Assembly (NCBI GenBank): GCA_903813345.2
Contig: CAIIXF020000007.1
Location: 5,521,730-5,585,729 of the forward strand
Direction of reading: 5' to 3'
From: Owenia fusiformis
Lineage: Eukaryota > Annelida > Polychaeta > Sabellida > Oweniidae
Length of the DNA: 64,000 bases
The notes under the pieces were generated by a model. The model saw only the letters and a program-made list of their open reading frames with translations. It searched no databases and was not told the DNA's origin. How positions within the stretch are numbered: the first letter of the stretch is position 1; each line of letters begins with the position of its first letter. The position numbers and the translations under genes were made by a program. Below are positions 24,828-36,800 of the stretch, piece after piece.

Positions 24828-26442
24828 GTCTATGAAGTTGAATTGTTTATGGGTTGAGTTATCCAGTTACTTCGTCTGCTACCATAGAAAGTTACGTGGA
24901 TGGTATAAACTAACCGATGGATGAATTCAATTAGGGGAAATCCGTTTCAAAGTGGACATACTGTAACACCCATTGTAATATGATATAAACATCAGCCCAC
25001 CTCTATTTTTGCTACCAGGTGTGCCTATACTACATTATATTATTTAGATAAAGAGTACCATTTTAATCAATGAACACAAACAATATAAGCTATATTATAT
25101 GAGCGTTATTATACGTAAATCGCACATTCGGGCATTTTGTACAGCAACGTTAAAAAAAGAAATCCAAATAAACTTTATATATTATCTTATACTAAATGGC
25201 GCCTGATCACTACACTATTGTTATTGGTGACTATTAATTGTTTCTCTCTTTCGTTAAGAATTACTGATACTATGTATTTCGAAAATGATTGATTTCGGAT
25301 TGTTTTTTTTATTTATTTATATAACATATTGTACACTGCCACTAGATTATATCATGGTCGTTCTGGTATCCCTATTCCTTTATCAAAACTGGGAGTATAA
25401 ACATGTTCTGATTCCAATTAGTTAATATTCATATGTAAAAGATGAAAAATCATGTTAACGTGACACGCATACAATTTTGTTCCTTTGTGGCCCATTTGCC
25501 CAACTGCGGATGGAACTATGTGGAAAACAGCTGTACGTAGGCGCTCTAATAAATTGAGAGGGATTTACAATATAATCCGCATGGGTCAAACTATGGCACG
25601 TTTACGTTCAAGTTCTTCAAAAATACGCGTTACTTAAACCCACCAATAACTATAACATATACGACGATTCACCACTTTTCTATACAACCATAACATCAAC
25701 TAATGAACCAACACCTTTAAATTTTCGATAGCATGTCAATTCACCGGCATTGTAATAGTCATAAGTTTTCAGGCGTTTGCTATTTTTGAGTTAATCATTG
25801 CAACGATGAAACCAAATGACATAAACATGAGTTACAACCAGAAAGGTTGAAACTCGAGTACACCATGATTAAAAGTAAAAAGTATATTCATCCTTACCGT
25901 ATTGAAATCGTAATTAGATATAGATATATGCTTCCACTGCACGCAACGCATGTAATAGCAAAATAATGTTTCCCGTGTGCAATTAAGCTATCGGTGCTTC
26001 CATTCTGTTGTAGCAGCTACGTTGATCTAAGAGAACCATCCATCCTACCAATGACTTTCCCGTTTATACCGGGCGTTTATACGCACTGTGATTAGTGGGC
26101 CACGTATTTATCTGTGTTCTGTGTTCGTTCATCAAACTAAGTAGCTTCATGTATAGCCTGTCTGATAGTCTACAAGTATATCTAATTTGTGCGCTTCATC
26201 GTTGATATATTATTATTGAAACTAATTAACTGTTTCATAAATGAGCGAATATGCAGAAAGAAGGGGTTGTCTGCAATGATGAGGGATTATGATGATATTA
26301 TGTATTAGTATCATTTTAATATAATGGTCAACAGCAATGATTGCTATATGGTAAGGCGTCTTTTGATCATGCGGCCAATATTTCTCCGCTATGAGCAATA
26401 TTTGTCCCACAAATCAAGGCTTGGTGAAGCAGTGTAAGCTAT
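24828..26442. other. No gene recognised
   Basis: Unstructured AT-rich DNA. Confidence 0.45.
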
Positions 26443-27839
26443 GTTCACACCAACGGCGAATGCCACGCTTTAAATCGGCGAACAAAGCGCCGTCGCTTTT
26501 GTCATTTTTGTTCATACCAACGGCGCTTTGATGGCGCTTTAAAGCGGCTTGTAAAGCGGCACCAAAGCCTAGCAAAGCTTGATTAAAGCGGCGGGGTCGT
26601 AATAGGTCTTAGAAAAGCTCAGAGTAAAGCGGGATATTCGGCAAGAGCGCCAAAAAAAATTGAACTGTTTAAAAATTTTGGGCGCTCTGCTACGAATTGA
26701 TTAAATCGCCGAGAGCGTATCAAACTTGAACAAACCGTAACAAGGCTCAGAAAAGCTTGACCCAAAGCGTAGGAAAGCTTAACATAGCGCTGATAGGTAC
26801 CTTACGCTGTGGTCAGGCTTTGTTACGCTTGAAATCATGCTTTGATAAGCATTATTACGCTTCGATGCGATTATGACGCTTTGAATCAGGCTCTGATACG
26901 ATTGTCAAGCTCTGTTGTGCATTGTTACGCTCTGTTAAGCTCTGTCACGCATTGGAAAATGTCGAGATCGCCGATTTCATGCCGCTTTTGACCCAATGAC
27001 TATATAAAGTTGCAGTAGATCCATAAAACCATTGCATCTTTGACTCGAGAACACGATGGCAGAACAACAAGATCCAGAAATTCCAGATGGACCAGAGCAT
27101 GACCTATCTGAATAAGACATGACGTTTGACGCACGGCGTGAAAGAGCGTGAGAGAGCATGAGGAAGCTATTCAAGCGTAACAAAGCCTAACAAAGCGTTT
27201 CAATTCCTGATGTAAGCGTCTCAATTTGTTGGAAAGCTTGAGAGTCCTTCATGAAAGCGTAACAAAAAGTGTCAGATATTGATGAAAGCGTCTGACCTCG
27301 TGTCAGATCTTCATGCCAGATCGTAACAAATCCTGAGGCATCTTAACGAAGCGTGTAAACTGTGATAACAGACCGTGAAGAAACTGGGGTCCCCGCTTTA
27401 AACCAAGCTCTGTTAAACTTTCCTACGCTTTGAGTCAAGCTTTTTAAGCTTTGATACGCTCTCGGCGCTTTAAGCAATTCGTAACAGAACGCCCAAAATT
27501 TTTAAACAGTTTAACATTTTTTGGCGCTCTTGCCGAATATCCCGCTTTACTCCGAACTTTTCTACGACCTATTACGACCCCGACGCTTTAATCAAGCTTT
27601 GTTACGCTTTGGTGCCGCTTTACAAGCCGCTTTAAAGCGCCATCAAAGCGCCGTTGGTGCGAACGCTTAAACAGTTTAAATTTTTTAGCGCTCTTGCCGA
27701 ATATCCCGCTTTACTCCCGAGCTTTTCTAAGACCTATTACGACCCCGACGCTTTAATTAAGCTTTGTTACGCTTTGGTGCCGCTTTAACAAGCTTTACAA
27801 GCCGCTTTAAAGCGCCATCAAAGCGCCGTTGGTGTGAAC
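26443..27839. mobile_element. 1.4-kb foldback element, GTTCACACCAACGGCG ends
   Basis: Ends GTTCACACCAACGGCG and CGCCGTTGGTGTGAAC are perfect 16-bp inverted repeats. The arms of about 200 bp contain AAGCG/CGCTT words throughout (CAACGGCGCTTTGATGGCGC, TTAAAGCGGCTTGTAAAGCG). The right arm is present twice in tandem (27500-27660 and 27661-27839). The GC-rich arms contrast with AT-rich flanks. The centre has TATATAAAG (26999) and, about 50 bp later, an ATG opening a 19-codon frame MAEQQDPEIPDGPEHDLSE. No transposase. Confidence 0.8.
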
Positions 27840-28318
27840 GTACCTGAAAGCAGGCTAGCCGCAAAGGAGGACGTAGGTTATCGCAAACAATTTCAAACGA
27901 TTCTAACTTGAATTGTGTATATTTTCTGATCATGAACATGATCTTTTAGATCCATTCATTCTCTTCAAGAAACGTAATGATGATTTAGTTAATCAGACCT
28001 GGAAGTGATATTGAAGGGGCAATGAACCGATCAACATACTTTTTCAAGAATGTTGACCTAATTTTCACCAAAAATGCAACCTTTTATTATATTGTTGAAT
28101 GCATAATTAGAATGTGCTTCGAGACATGTTCGATTTCCTAAAAGGAAAAGTTGATTGCTCCAGGGACTTTAAAGATACTGAATTTGGATGACCAAAATGA
28201 ACTGAAACCAATGGATAGCATGAGATTTTTCAATGGAGAAATAACATGGGGAACACTTATCTTAAAGCAATTAAGTTTTTCTTTCAAGAACTATTTGGTA
28301 CATCAAAATAAAGAATAG
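27840..28318. other. Spacer between the foldback element and the duplication
   Basis: No gene or repeat seen. Confidence 0.5.
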
Positions 28319-29486
28319 TAATTACACGTCGCACGAAACTGGGGACAATGAGCAATAGGGCGCAAACAGCCTTACAACGTCAAAAACGACAAGCGTCACA
28401 TTTTTTACAAGTTTAGTCAACCTAAAAATAAAATACTTTATCCTTATCTAATCATTACAAAATTTACAGGGTAGCAAGATCTCGAGGACAATATTTCTAA
28501 AATGTTTTTGAATTTTGGAAAACGGTCAAGAAATCCACTTGGGGCGTTAGTATTAGTAAAAATTGATATGTATGGAATTTGTGGTAAAAAATCGATGCGT
28601 CACATTTTTTCAAGTCTCGAAAACCAGCTCTTATTTTGATATTATTTGCAAAATAAACAAACCGGTTATTGTTTTGTAAATTTCGCCATGACAATATTGT
28701 GCAGTTAAATTTTCTTTCAAATCAGACCTAAATTAGAAGGTTAAATGAAGGTAAACTTATTGCTCGTCCCATTCGCCTTCAAAACCTTACACAATTTTGA
28801 AATGTAGCCGTTAAGCAATTGTGACGTCATAAATGCAAATGTTCCATTGAATAAATTGTGAAATTTAAGTGGGATTTTGATCATTATTTCAAAAGTTATC
28901 TCAATTTCAACGAGCCCTGTAAGCGTAAAGTGTTACGTCTTACAGCGTATTTGACGATGTCGGAGTATATTTAACTTTAATAATGTGTTGGATCCCATCA
29001 AAAATTTGAAGGAAAAATAATTTCATTGAAATGCGAATAAAAAAAACTTCAAAATGATATGTAAAACACATAGCTGGATTTTTAAATAAGGCAGAGATTA
29101 ACGTTCAAAGCTGAGATAAGCCCGCATTTCCCGAATTGTCCCCAGGTCCGTGCACGTCATAAATGCATTAACCATTGTAAAAATTATCGCATTTTTGTGT
29201 AAAAATGGGGTCAACATCTTTGAAAAAGTGTATTGATGGGTTGATTGCTAGTTAAATATCTCCGAGCTTGTTTGACTGTATATAATTCTCTTTGAGATAA
29301 TGAATTTATCTAAAAGATAAACCTGTCTTAATTGTCAGAAAATAGTCATAATCCAAGATATAATTAACCTTCTGAAATTGTTTGCGATAACGTATATACT
29401 ACGTGCTCCTTTTGATTCAATGCAGTCATTGTTGCTCCTATATGTCATAGTCTAATTATATCGTATATATTGAAATATCAATATAT

Positions 29487-29834
29487 TTGAGTCATCCTCA
29501 TACCAGTCACACTGTCCGAGTGAAAACAAAATTGCTAGCTGAAATTACACCCTACTCCAAATTGCATTACCAAGACAAGTTTAGCTATCAACAACGTTGG
29601 TTCAGGATACCAGGGCTTAATTATAAACGCAAGCTTCCCAAGGGTCATACCTGCGAAAAAGGATTAAATTTCGACAAACTTTTAGCAACCCCAAGTCTTC
29701 AGTCGCACTCCAGCAACTACATCTCCCGCAGATACACCGAACCTTACGACAGCTACGCCAGGGGTAGACAGGATAATAAAGTTAAGGCAATTGTTATACA
29801 GTGGCAAAACATGGTTCTATGTTGTGGAATATGA
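29487..29834 (+). CDS. Hypothetical 115-residue ORF in duplication unit A
   Basis: Open frame from ATG (MSHPHTSHTVRVKTK...) to TGA, basic and aromatic-rich (SYQQRWFRIPGLNYKRKLPK), with no signal peptide or membrane segment. It has higher GC than its flanks, for example CATCTCCCGCAGATACACCG. A CAG at 29504-29506 could be a splice acceptor, so it might be an internal or terminal exon rather than a complete gene. I do not recognise it. The other copy at 38438-38785 gives the same protein. A foldback element starts 36 bp after the stop. Confidence 0.35.
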   Translation: MSHPHTSHTVRVKTKLLAEITPYSKLHYQDKFSYQQRWFRIPGLNYKRKLPKGHTCEKGLNFDKLLATPSLQSHSSNYISRRYTEPYDSYARGRQDNKVKAIVIQWQNMVLCCGI

Positions 29835-29869
29835 GCAATAATTAGACGAGTGTTCATCTGTAGGAGACT

Positions 29870-31344
29870 TACACTCCCCTCCAAAAGTTTGGCAAACTTA
29901 GCACCCTCATATTGTACTACGTGTTAAAGCCTCTTTATGTTTGAATTCTATTTACATAACCTGCGAGGAAAATACTTGTAATTATTGATGAAAATGTAAC
30001 TAAACATAATTTCCAATGCCTCAAAATTTTCCCAATTTTTTCCTCAATTAGGATTGGTCGCGAATGGATGATAAATATTATGAATTTTTGAAATCGTCAT
30101 TTCCATGTAAACCAATGGGTTTGCCGCAAGTGATATGACAGAATATTCATCCATCCGAGTTCTTGCAAATACAAGTTAGATAGTCAATTGAATTTGCTAA
30201 CTTTATCTAAAAAAATTGATACGTTTCTTCAGGTTTAAAAAAGTTATAGGTCTTCAAAGTCAAAATCATTTTTCAAAAAACTCCTCCCGTTGAAATAACA
30301 CAGGAGGCGAAAAATGATTTTCAAAATGACTTTGAAGCTCTGTAACTTTAGTATTCATAAAGTAAACTGAACACTTAGTGCACAAAAAAAGTTTCAAGAC
30401 AATTCAATTTTCTATATGAAAATATTTTTTGGTGAAGCTTTTACTGGATAGATATCCTGAAATCAGATATGCCCGAACCCACAATTTCCCATTGGTTTAC
30501 ATGGGAATGACGATTAAAAAAAACACATCAAATATATCATCAATTTTCAAACTTTTGTAATTGAGGAAAAAATTGTAAAATTCAAACATAAAGAGGCTTT
30601 AACACGTAGTTCAATGAGGGAGCTAAGGTTGCCAAAGGAGTGGTTCGATATGGTGAACTTTTTGGACACATATTTGATGTGTTTTTTTAAATCAACTTTC
30701 TGAAAATTTTACACTTCGTCAATTAAATGGACATCTTTAATTTGGATGCTTTTTTCTCCATCGTTTTAGAAAACGCATCAGACACTCCTTTTGTTATTAA
30801 TATCATATGTTCGGAATGAAATGAAACATCTAACCGAAGAACCTAGAACCTCATTGGAACAAAACGACATTAAAACAACGTGTTTTGGTCTCTCAATATT
30901 GTAATTGTACAAAGGAAACTTTGGTTGATTTTAATAAAGTATCCTGTCAATGAAATAAAAGGTTTATCTTAATTTTTTAGCTATTTGGGGCCTTTGTTTT
31001 AATTTTTTGCATACTTTTTGTAAAAATCAACCAAAATTTCCTTTGTATAACTATAATATTGAGAGGTCTAAGAAAATGTTACATTCCAATATGCTATTTT
31101 GTTCCAGACATTTTATTTCATTCTCAAGAATTGGTATAAAGGAACAAAAAACAATTGCGCTAAAAACAAAAAAAGTTATATAAAATATATACAAATAATG
31201 TTTGCATTAAATTGTTGCCAATCAGTCAACATTATACAAAGGACCTTGTTTTTTACAGAATGTTTTCAATAATTGGTCTAAGAGAAAAACATTGTTGAAT
31301 TCAGTTCACCATATCGATACCTATCCTTTATCGAGGGGAGTGTA
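29870..31344. mobile_element. Foldback-type element made of two stacked inverted repeats (unit A)
   Basis: Outer ends TACACTCCCCT / AGGGGAGTGTA are perfect 11-bp inverted repeats. The first inverted repeat, 29874-30640, has arms containing TACGTGTTAAAGCCTCTTTA and TAAAGAGGCTTTAACACGTA, with a centre at about 30260-30335 that is itself a hairpin (TCAAAATCATTTTTC / GAAAAATGATTTTCA). The second, 30642-31321, begins GGTTCGATATGGTGAACT and ends AGTTCACCATATCGATACC, with inner arms around ACAAAGGAAA. No transposase. Confidence 0.7.
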
Positions 31345-31409
31345 CCTTCATTTCAAACCTTTGATAAATGTGTGAATATGACACGTGTGCAAGGGATATA
31401 AGTAACCTT

Positions 31410-31625
31410 ATATCATGGACTTTTCTGCTCGTCCGTGTAATAATATATTCCCCTTACCATATCCTATGGCCACTGAGTGTGAGACTCGAGTAACATTCAA
31501 CAATCGTCGACACTGGCGTGGTACGGTGGTACCGCCATCATTGACGACGCCAACTGCGCCTTTACAGCTACCAAAGCTGCTGCACGCGTACGGTACGACT
31601 TGGTTTAATTCTTCAGTTTTGCAAA
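31410..31625. other. GC-richer island with ambiguous coding potential (unit A)
   Basis: About 200 bp with many CpG and CGT/ACG triplets inside AT-rich DNA. There are 80-84-codon ORFs on both strands (31415-31669 plus, 31408-31650 minus). A third plus-strand frame reads SSTLAWYGGTAIIDDANCAF and ends at a TAA near 31607. I cannot tell which frame, if any, is real. It may be a decayed exon or retrocopy. The duplicate is at 40361-40576. Confidence 0.35.
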
Positions 31626-31749
31626 ACATGCCATCTTTACATCTCATCATGTCCTTCTATTATTTCTAGTTAAAAAATAAAGATGTAATGATTATTACTA
31701 TAGTATTAGAATGCCATCTTTCTTCGAAATGAATGATTTCAGGCACAGA

Positions 31750-31784
31750 CAGTGGCGATGCCCCCCCCCTCGGATCCGCCACTG
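31750..31784. mobile_element. Relic of a GGCGGATC element: two ends almost touching
   Basis: CAGTGGCGATG, then a C run, then CGGATCCGCCACTG. The two terminal inverted repeats of the family seen at 12635-12969 have almost no interior left. Also present in unit B at 40701-40735. Confidence 0.55.
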
Positions 31785-31887
31785 ACACATTACATTGGTC
31801 CAAGTGCTTCCTTGATGATTATGCTATTGCAGGGCAACATTTTACATATGATTAAACTGACAATAGTTATAAGATGCCAAAATAATA

Positions 31888-32052
31888 CAGTAAAACCTGT
31901 TTAATCCGAACCGGACAAAATTGTTCGAGCAGGTGATTCACATTTCAAGGTTTTATAAACATTAGTCAATTGGAGGGAACAAATTTGAGACCAAGAAAAT
32001 GTGAAAATTGAAAGGTGTTCGATTTAAAGAGGTGGATATACAGGTTTCACTG
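31888..32052 (+). mobile_element. pogo/Tigger-like MITE (unit A)
   Basis: CAGTAAAACCTG ... CAGGTTTCACTG, 165 bp, flanked by TA on each side. Internal TTCACATTTCAAGGTTTTA is shared with 58001-58163. Non-coding. Confidence 0.7.
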
Positions 32053-33211
32053 TATGTTGTTTGTTGTGAGAACCGAGCCTAACTTTAACGAGTATTTCGT
32101 GACACAAGTCTCTCATAAGTCGACACGCCGAACGATTTTAACTTAGAACTGTTTTATGATTTTATTTTACATTTTCAGTATTTGTTATACTTCAAAAACA
32201 ATGCTTTAAAATAACATTGTTATTCACTAAACAAACCCCTGATGATGAAATTGCTAATCAGAAAGCTTTTTAACAAGTGACTTTTGTGAGCAATACATGT
32301 CAGATCTCTAAAGCTGAAATTCCCACCTTGCAACTGGTATATTGAAACATAAGAACAAATGCGTCATTTACTTTTAAGGGGTAGACTTTTGCTCAGCTCT
32401 AGCTGCCAAACAAAAAAAACTAACAAACAAACATACAAACAAACAAGTAATTCATTTTTTGAAAAAGTATATTATTGTCTAATAAATACCTATCAACACT
32501 ACATTATTATCAAGTATTTATTGAGCTCCAGATGTCTGAATTTTTTCAATACTGTATTAAAACACAACATTTACACTGTTCTGTCAAACATTATGGCTTC
32601 TCTGAAATGCAATAATATATAAAATACCATCATATAAAAATGTCGAGATAATGTTGGATTTAAATACAGTGAACATGGTTTACAAGAATTTGAAATAATA
32701 CTTAGAAATGTACATGACATACTAAAAAGGCATGCAATTAAAATATGTTGGTGTATAAATTGTAATCCTTGCATCAAGCCCCAGTGTTGCCCCAATCAAT
32801 CCTTTTGTTCAATACAATTTTGGGCACATAAATATGCTACATGTGTATGGGTGGAGAAGGGACCGGATGCAAGATTATTATCCTCTTAAATGTCCTAGAA
32901 CTTGATTAGTATAAAGTAGCTGTTATGGTTCACCAGGTTTTTAAAGATATTCCACGATTTACAACAATCAAATTTCATTATATTTAAAGCATCACATATT
33001 ATATGGGTGACCAATTTACAAATAAATGTACAGGTATATGACACAATGTCAACATGGGATCACCCAAACATTGACACAACCAGGTGCAGCACCCATTTGA
33101 GAAATAAAAAATTAACTCGCACCTGGTTGAAAATTCATCTGCAGCACCTATATGAAGTTACAAATTATAAAAAATTAGATTTACAAGTTTTTACCACAGC
33201 TGAGAGATTTG

Positions 33212-34680
33212 CACACCTCAATAAAGTGAAACAACTGTTTCTGGAACACCTCAATGAAGTGGAACAACTGCTTGGGGAACACCTCAATGAAGTGGAACAA
33301 CTGTTAGTGGAACACCTCAATGAAGTGGAACAACTGTTTGCAGAACACCTCAATAAAGTGGAACAACTGTTTCTGGAACACGTCAATAAAGTGGAACTAC
33401 TGTTTGCGGAACACGTCAATAAAGTGGAACAACTGTTTGCGGAACACCTCAATAAAGTGGAACAACTGTTTGCAGAACACCTCAATAAAGTGGAACAACT
33501 GTTTGTGGAACACCTCAATGAAGTGGAACAACTGTTTGTGGAACACCTCAATGAAGTGCAACAGCTGTTTGCAGAACACCTAAATGAAGTGCAACAGCTG
33601 TCTGTGGAACACCTCAATGAAGTGCAACAGCTGTTTGTGGAACACCTCAATAAAGTGGAACAACTGTTTCCGGAACACCTCAATAAAGTGGAACTATTGT
33701 TTGCGTAACACCTCAATGAGGTGGAACAACTGTTTGCAGAACATGTCAATAAAGTGGAACTACTGTTTGCGGAACATGTCAATAAAGTGGAACAACTGTT
33801 TGCGTAACACCTCAATGAGGTGGAACAACTGTTTGCGTAACACCTCAATGAAGTGGAACAACTGTTTGCAGAACACCTCAATAAAGTAAAACAACTGTTT
33901 CTGGAACACCTCAATAAAGTGGAACTACTGTTTGCGGAACACGTCAATAAAGTGGAACAACTGTTTGCGGAACACCTCAATAAAGTGGAACAACTGTTTG
34001 CAGAACACCTCAATAAAGTGGAACAACTGTTTGTGGAACACCTCAATGAAGTGGAACAACTGGTTGTGGAACACCTCAATGAAGTGCAACAGCTGTTTGC
34101 AGAACACCTAAATGAAGTGCAACAGCTGTCTGTGGAACACCTCAATAAAGTGCAACAGCTGTTTGTGGAACACCTCAATAAAGTGGAACTATTGTTTGCG
34201 TAACACCTCAATGAGGTGGAACAACTGTTTGCAGAACATGTCAATAAAGTGGAACTACTGTTTGCGGAACATGTCAATAAAGTGGAACAACTGTTTGCGT
34301 AACACCTCAATGAGGTGGAACAACTGTTTGCGTAACACCTCAATAAAGTGGAACTACTGTTAGCGGAACATGTCAGTAAAGTGGAACAACTGTTTGTGTA
34401 ACACCTCAATGAAGTGCAACAGCTGTTTGTGGAACACCTCAATAAAGTGGAACAACTGTTTGTGCAACACCTCAATAAAGTGGAACAACTGTTTGTGCAA
34501 CACCTCAATAAAGTGGAACTACTGTTTGCGGAACACCTCAATAAAGTGGAACAACTGTTTGTGGAACACCTCAATAAAGTGGAACAACTGTTTGTGGAAC
34601 ACCTCAATAAAGTGGAACTACTGTTTGTGGAACACCTCAATGAAGTGGAGCAACTATTTTTGGAACACCTCAATAAAGTT
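33212..34680 (+). repeat. 33-bp minisatellite, about 44 units, with 528-bp higher-order structure (unit A)
   Basis: Consensus unit GAACACCTCAATAAAGTGG + AACAACTGTTTGCG. Because 33 is divisible by 3, open frames appear on both strands. The plus frame gives an 11-residue repeat EHLNKVEQLFA, interrupted by TAA where a unit reads GCGTAA. The minus strand stays open for 502 codons as a Cys/Ser/Asn repeat. Variant units recur in the same order 528 bp (16 units) apart: 33397-33579 matches 33925-34107, and 33584 onward matches 34112 onward, with one unit lost. I treat it as a non-coding satellite. Confidence 0.92.
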
Positions 34681-35681
34681 GATAGTATGTCCCATTAGAT
34701 ATAAACTTAACATAATTTAATGCACCTCTGCAAGTAGAATACCTCCATGTTTAACACTATTTTGAGGTCACAATTAAAGTTATTCCAATAAAACAGCTTT
34801 AGCTGTAATCACCCTAGAAAAACAGTAACAGCAACTCCCCAGCGTAGCAAATTCCACTGAGAAAAATATTTTATCAAATTATTCATCATTTTAAAAAGTT
34901 CATGACAGAAATAACAAGCCATTCGCTATATCGTCCATGGCAAAATCTACACCCATGACATAATAAATCATATAAGAATATACTATTAACAGACATCAGA
35001 AGAAGTCCAAAAGTATGTTGTGAGGGTGTGTTTCTTGACTTAGAAATCATGTTTTAGTTGTCAGTTAAGCTTGGAGGAAATGTAAAATGTCACTCAACCT
35101 TTTGGTGATTTTGAAGTCATGTCTGCACTTCACTTTTCAAAATCAAATTCTGTATTATTTGATTCACTAAACTTTTATTGTTTCTCAAAACATATCTCAA
35201 AATCATGAAACGAGGGTGAGGAGCGTTGAAACTTTGTTATGAATTTTAGTCACAAAAAATAATGAGTGACAACTTCCACTTCCTCGAGTGTAGTGAAATT
35301 TGCTTTGGCAATATAGAGATTTGTGATTTGGTATAGCATATAGCATGCTGCAAGTTACAAAAATATAGTTTGTATAAAAAATTTACAACATGGTGTTGAA
35401 TTGGATTTGAAGTTATAAATGTATCTTAGATTAGCAAAATTGAAGACAATTCCTAGTTTGGTTTCTATAGACTGTATAGAACCAAGAGATTTGAACATTT
35501 GGCAATATAAGACACCGTCTCTGTAAATATCCTAAAAACATATATTTAGTACTCAATGCATGTGCTCAGTACATAACATATAAATGCATTTGTCCTATCA
35601 TTTGGATATGGTTGCCCTAAAATCTTCACTTGTGAAACCTCATTTGTCATAGGATAAATTAGTTATGCGATGCTCAGTTTT
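34681..35681. other. Unit A sequence without a recognised gene
   Basis: AT-rich, no significant frame. The segment about 34815-34985 (CAACTCCCCAGCGTAGCAAA...) resembles 52080-52300 on the same strand (AGTAACTCCCAAGAGTAGCA), a decayed dispersed repeat. The same holds for unit B at 43632-44632. Confidence 0.45.
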
Positions 35682-35782
35682 GAATATGGGGAATATCCCT
35701 CAGGAAATATAATATCTTACCTCGGACTCTACGGGCCCTCGGTAAGTTATCTATATTTCCCTCAGGATATACCCCATATCCA
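35682..35782. repeat. About 100-bp hairpin element (unit A)
   Basis: Left arm GAATATGGGGAATATCCCTC...CTTACC and right arm GGTAAG...TATACCCCATATCC are imperfect inverted repeats around CGGACTCTACGGGCCCTCGG. MITE-like. The duplicate is at 44633-44733. Confidence 0.7.
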
Positions 35783-36289
35783 AAACCTCCCATAACATAA
35801 CTCTCATATATATACTCAGATATAATGAATGTATTTAGTACATTATACATGTATTCAGTGCAATGTACACATTGCAAAGCACATGATACATGTATTCAGT
35901 ATACAACACATGTACAAAGTACATGCACATGGTACAATATATACATGTTATACAGTAACCAGGCTATCTTACTAAATTACATATCTACATCATTACTAAC
36001 CAAAATATACAAGATTTATGAACATGTATTCATTAACACTACTTTACAATTCTAACCCTAATGTATAGAGCACTTGTTTCAAAATTTTAGCATTTCTGTA
36101 CACTTACATGTATGCATTCTCTCCATACTTGAATACATACCATTTCATGTACTGTCCATATATGGTATAAATAAGGAGAACATGCTAGTACTTGGTTCAT
36201 CAGAGTGCCTCCCAATGCACCAAAGTACACCTGACCAGAATGACCTAGAATACATATGCACATCATGGTTACCTGGCTTGACTAAAGTA

Positions 36290-36800
36290 CACCAATGCAC
36301 ACCTAACTGACCCTTGAAATACTAATGTAAACAAAGGTGGCGAGAATGCACCAAAAGGCACAAGTGTAACCTCGAATACACCTATGTACACCAAAGTGGC
36401 CCAAAATACACAAATGCACACCTAACTGACCCTTGAAATACTAATGTAAACAAAGGTGGCCAGAATGCACCAAAAGGCACAAGTGTAACCTAGAATACAC
36501 CTGTGTACACCAAAGTGGCCCAAAATACACAAATGCACCAATGTACACTAGACCGACCCTTGAAATACTAATGTAAACAAAGGTGGCCAGAATGCACCAA
36601 AAGGCACAAGTGTAACCGAGAATACACCTATGTACACCAAAGTGGCCCAAAATACACCAATGCACCAATGTACACTAGACCAACCCTTGAAATACAAATG
36701 TAAGCGAGGGTGGCCCAGAATGCATCAACGTGGCACTAGGATTACTTATTCACAAGGGTGACCTACGATGCACCAAAAATACACAAAAGTGGCCCAGAAA
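36290..36800 (+). repeat. 119-128-bp tandem repeat, about four units (unit A)
   Basis: Units begin near CCCTTGAAATAC at 36311, 36430, 36558 and 36684, and contain AGAATGCACCAAAAGGCACA and CACCAAAGTGGCCC. Non-coding VNTR. Confidence 0.85.

Noticed and set aside
26977-27183. 68-codon minus-strand frame in the foldback element
   Set aside because: It lies in repeat-derived sequence. The plus strand of the same region has a more promoter-like arrangement.
33007-33708. 233-codon plus-strand frame with an 11-residue EHLNKVEQLFA repeat
   Set aside because: Same minisatellite. The frame is broken by TAA in some units within the array, and the non-repeat first 60 residues look random.
33165-34673. 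502-codon minus-strand open frame rich in Cys, Ser and Asn (and its copy at 42116-43624)
   Set aside because: It lies entirely in a 33-bp tandem array, whose length divisible by 3 keeps frames open on both strands. No start context, splice sites or non-repeat domain support a protein.
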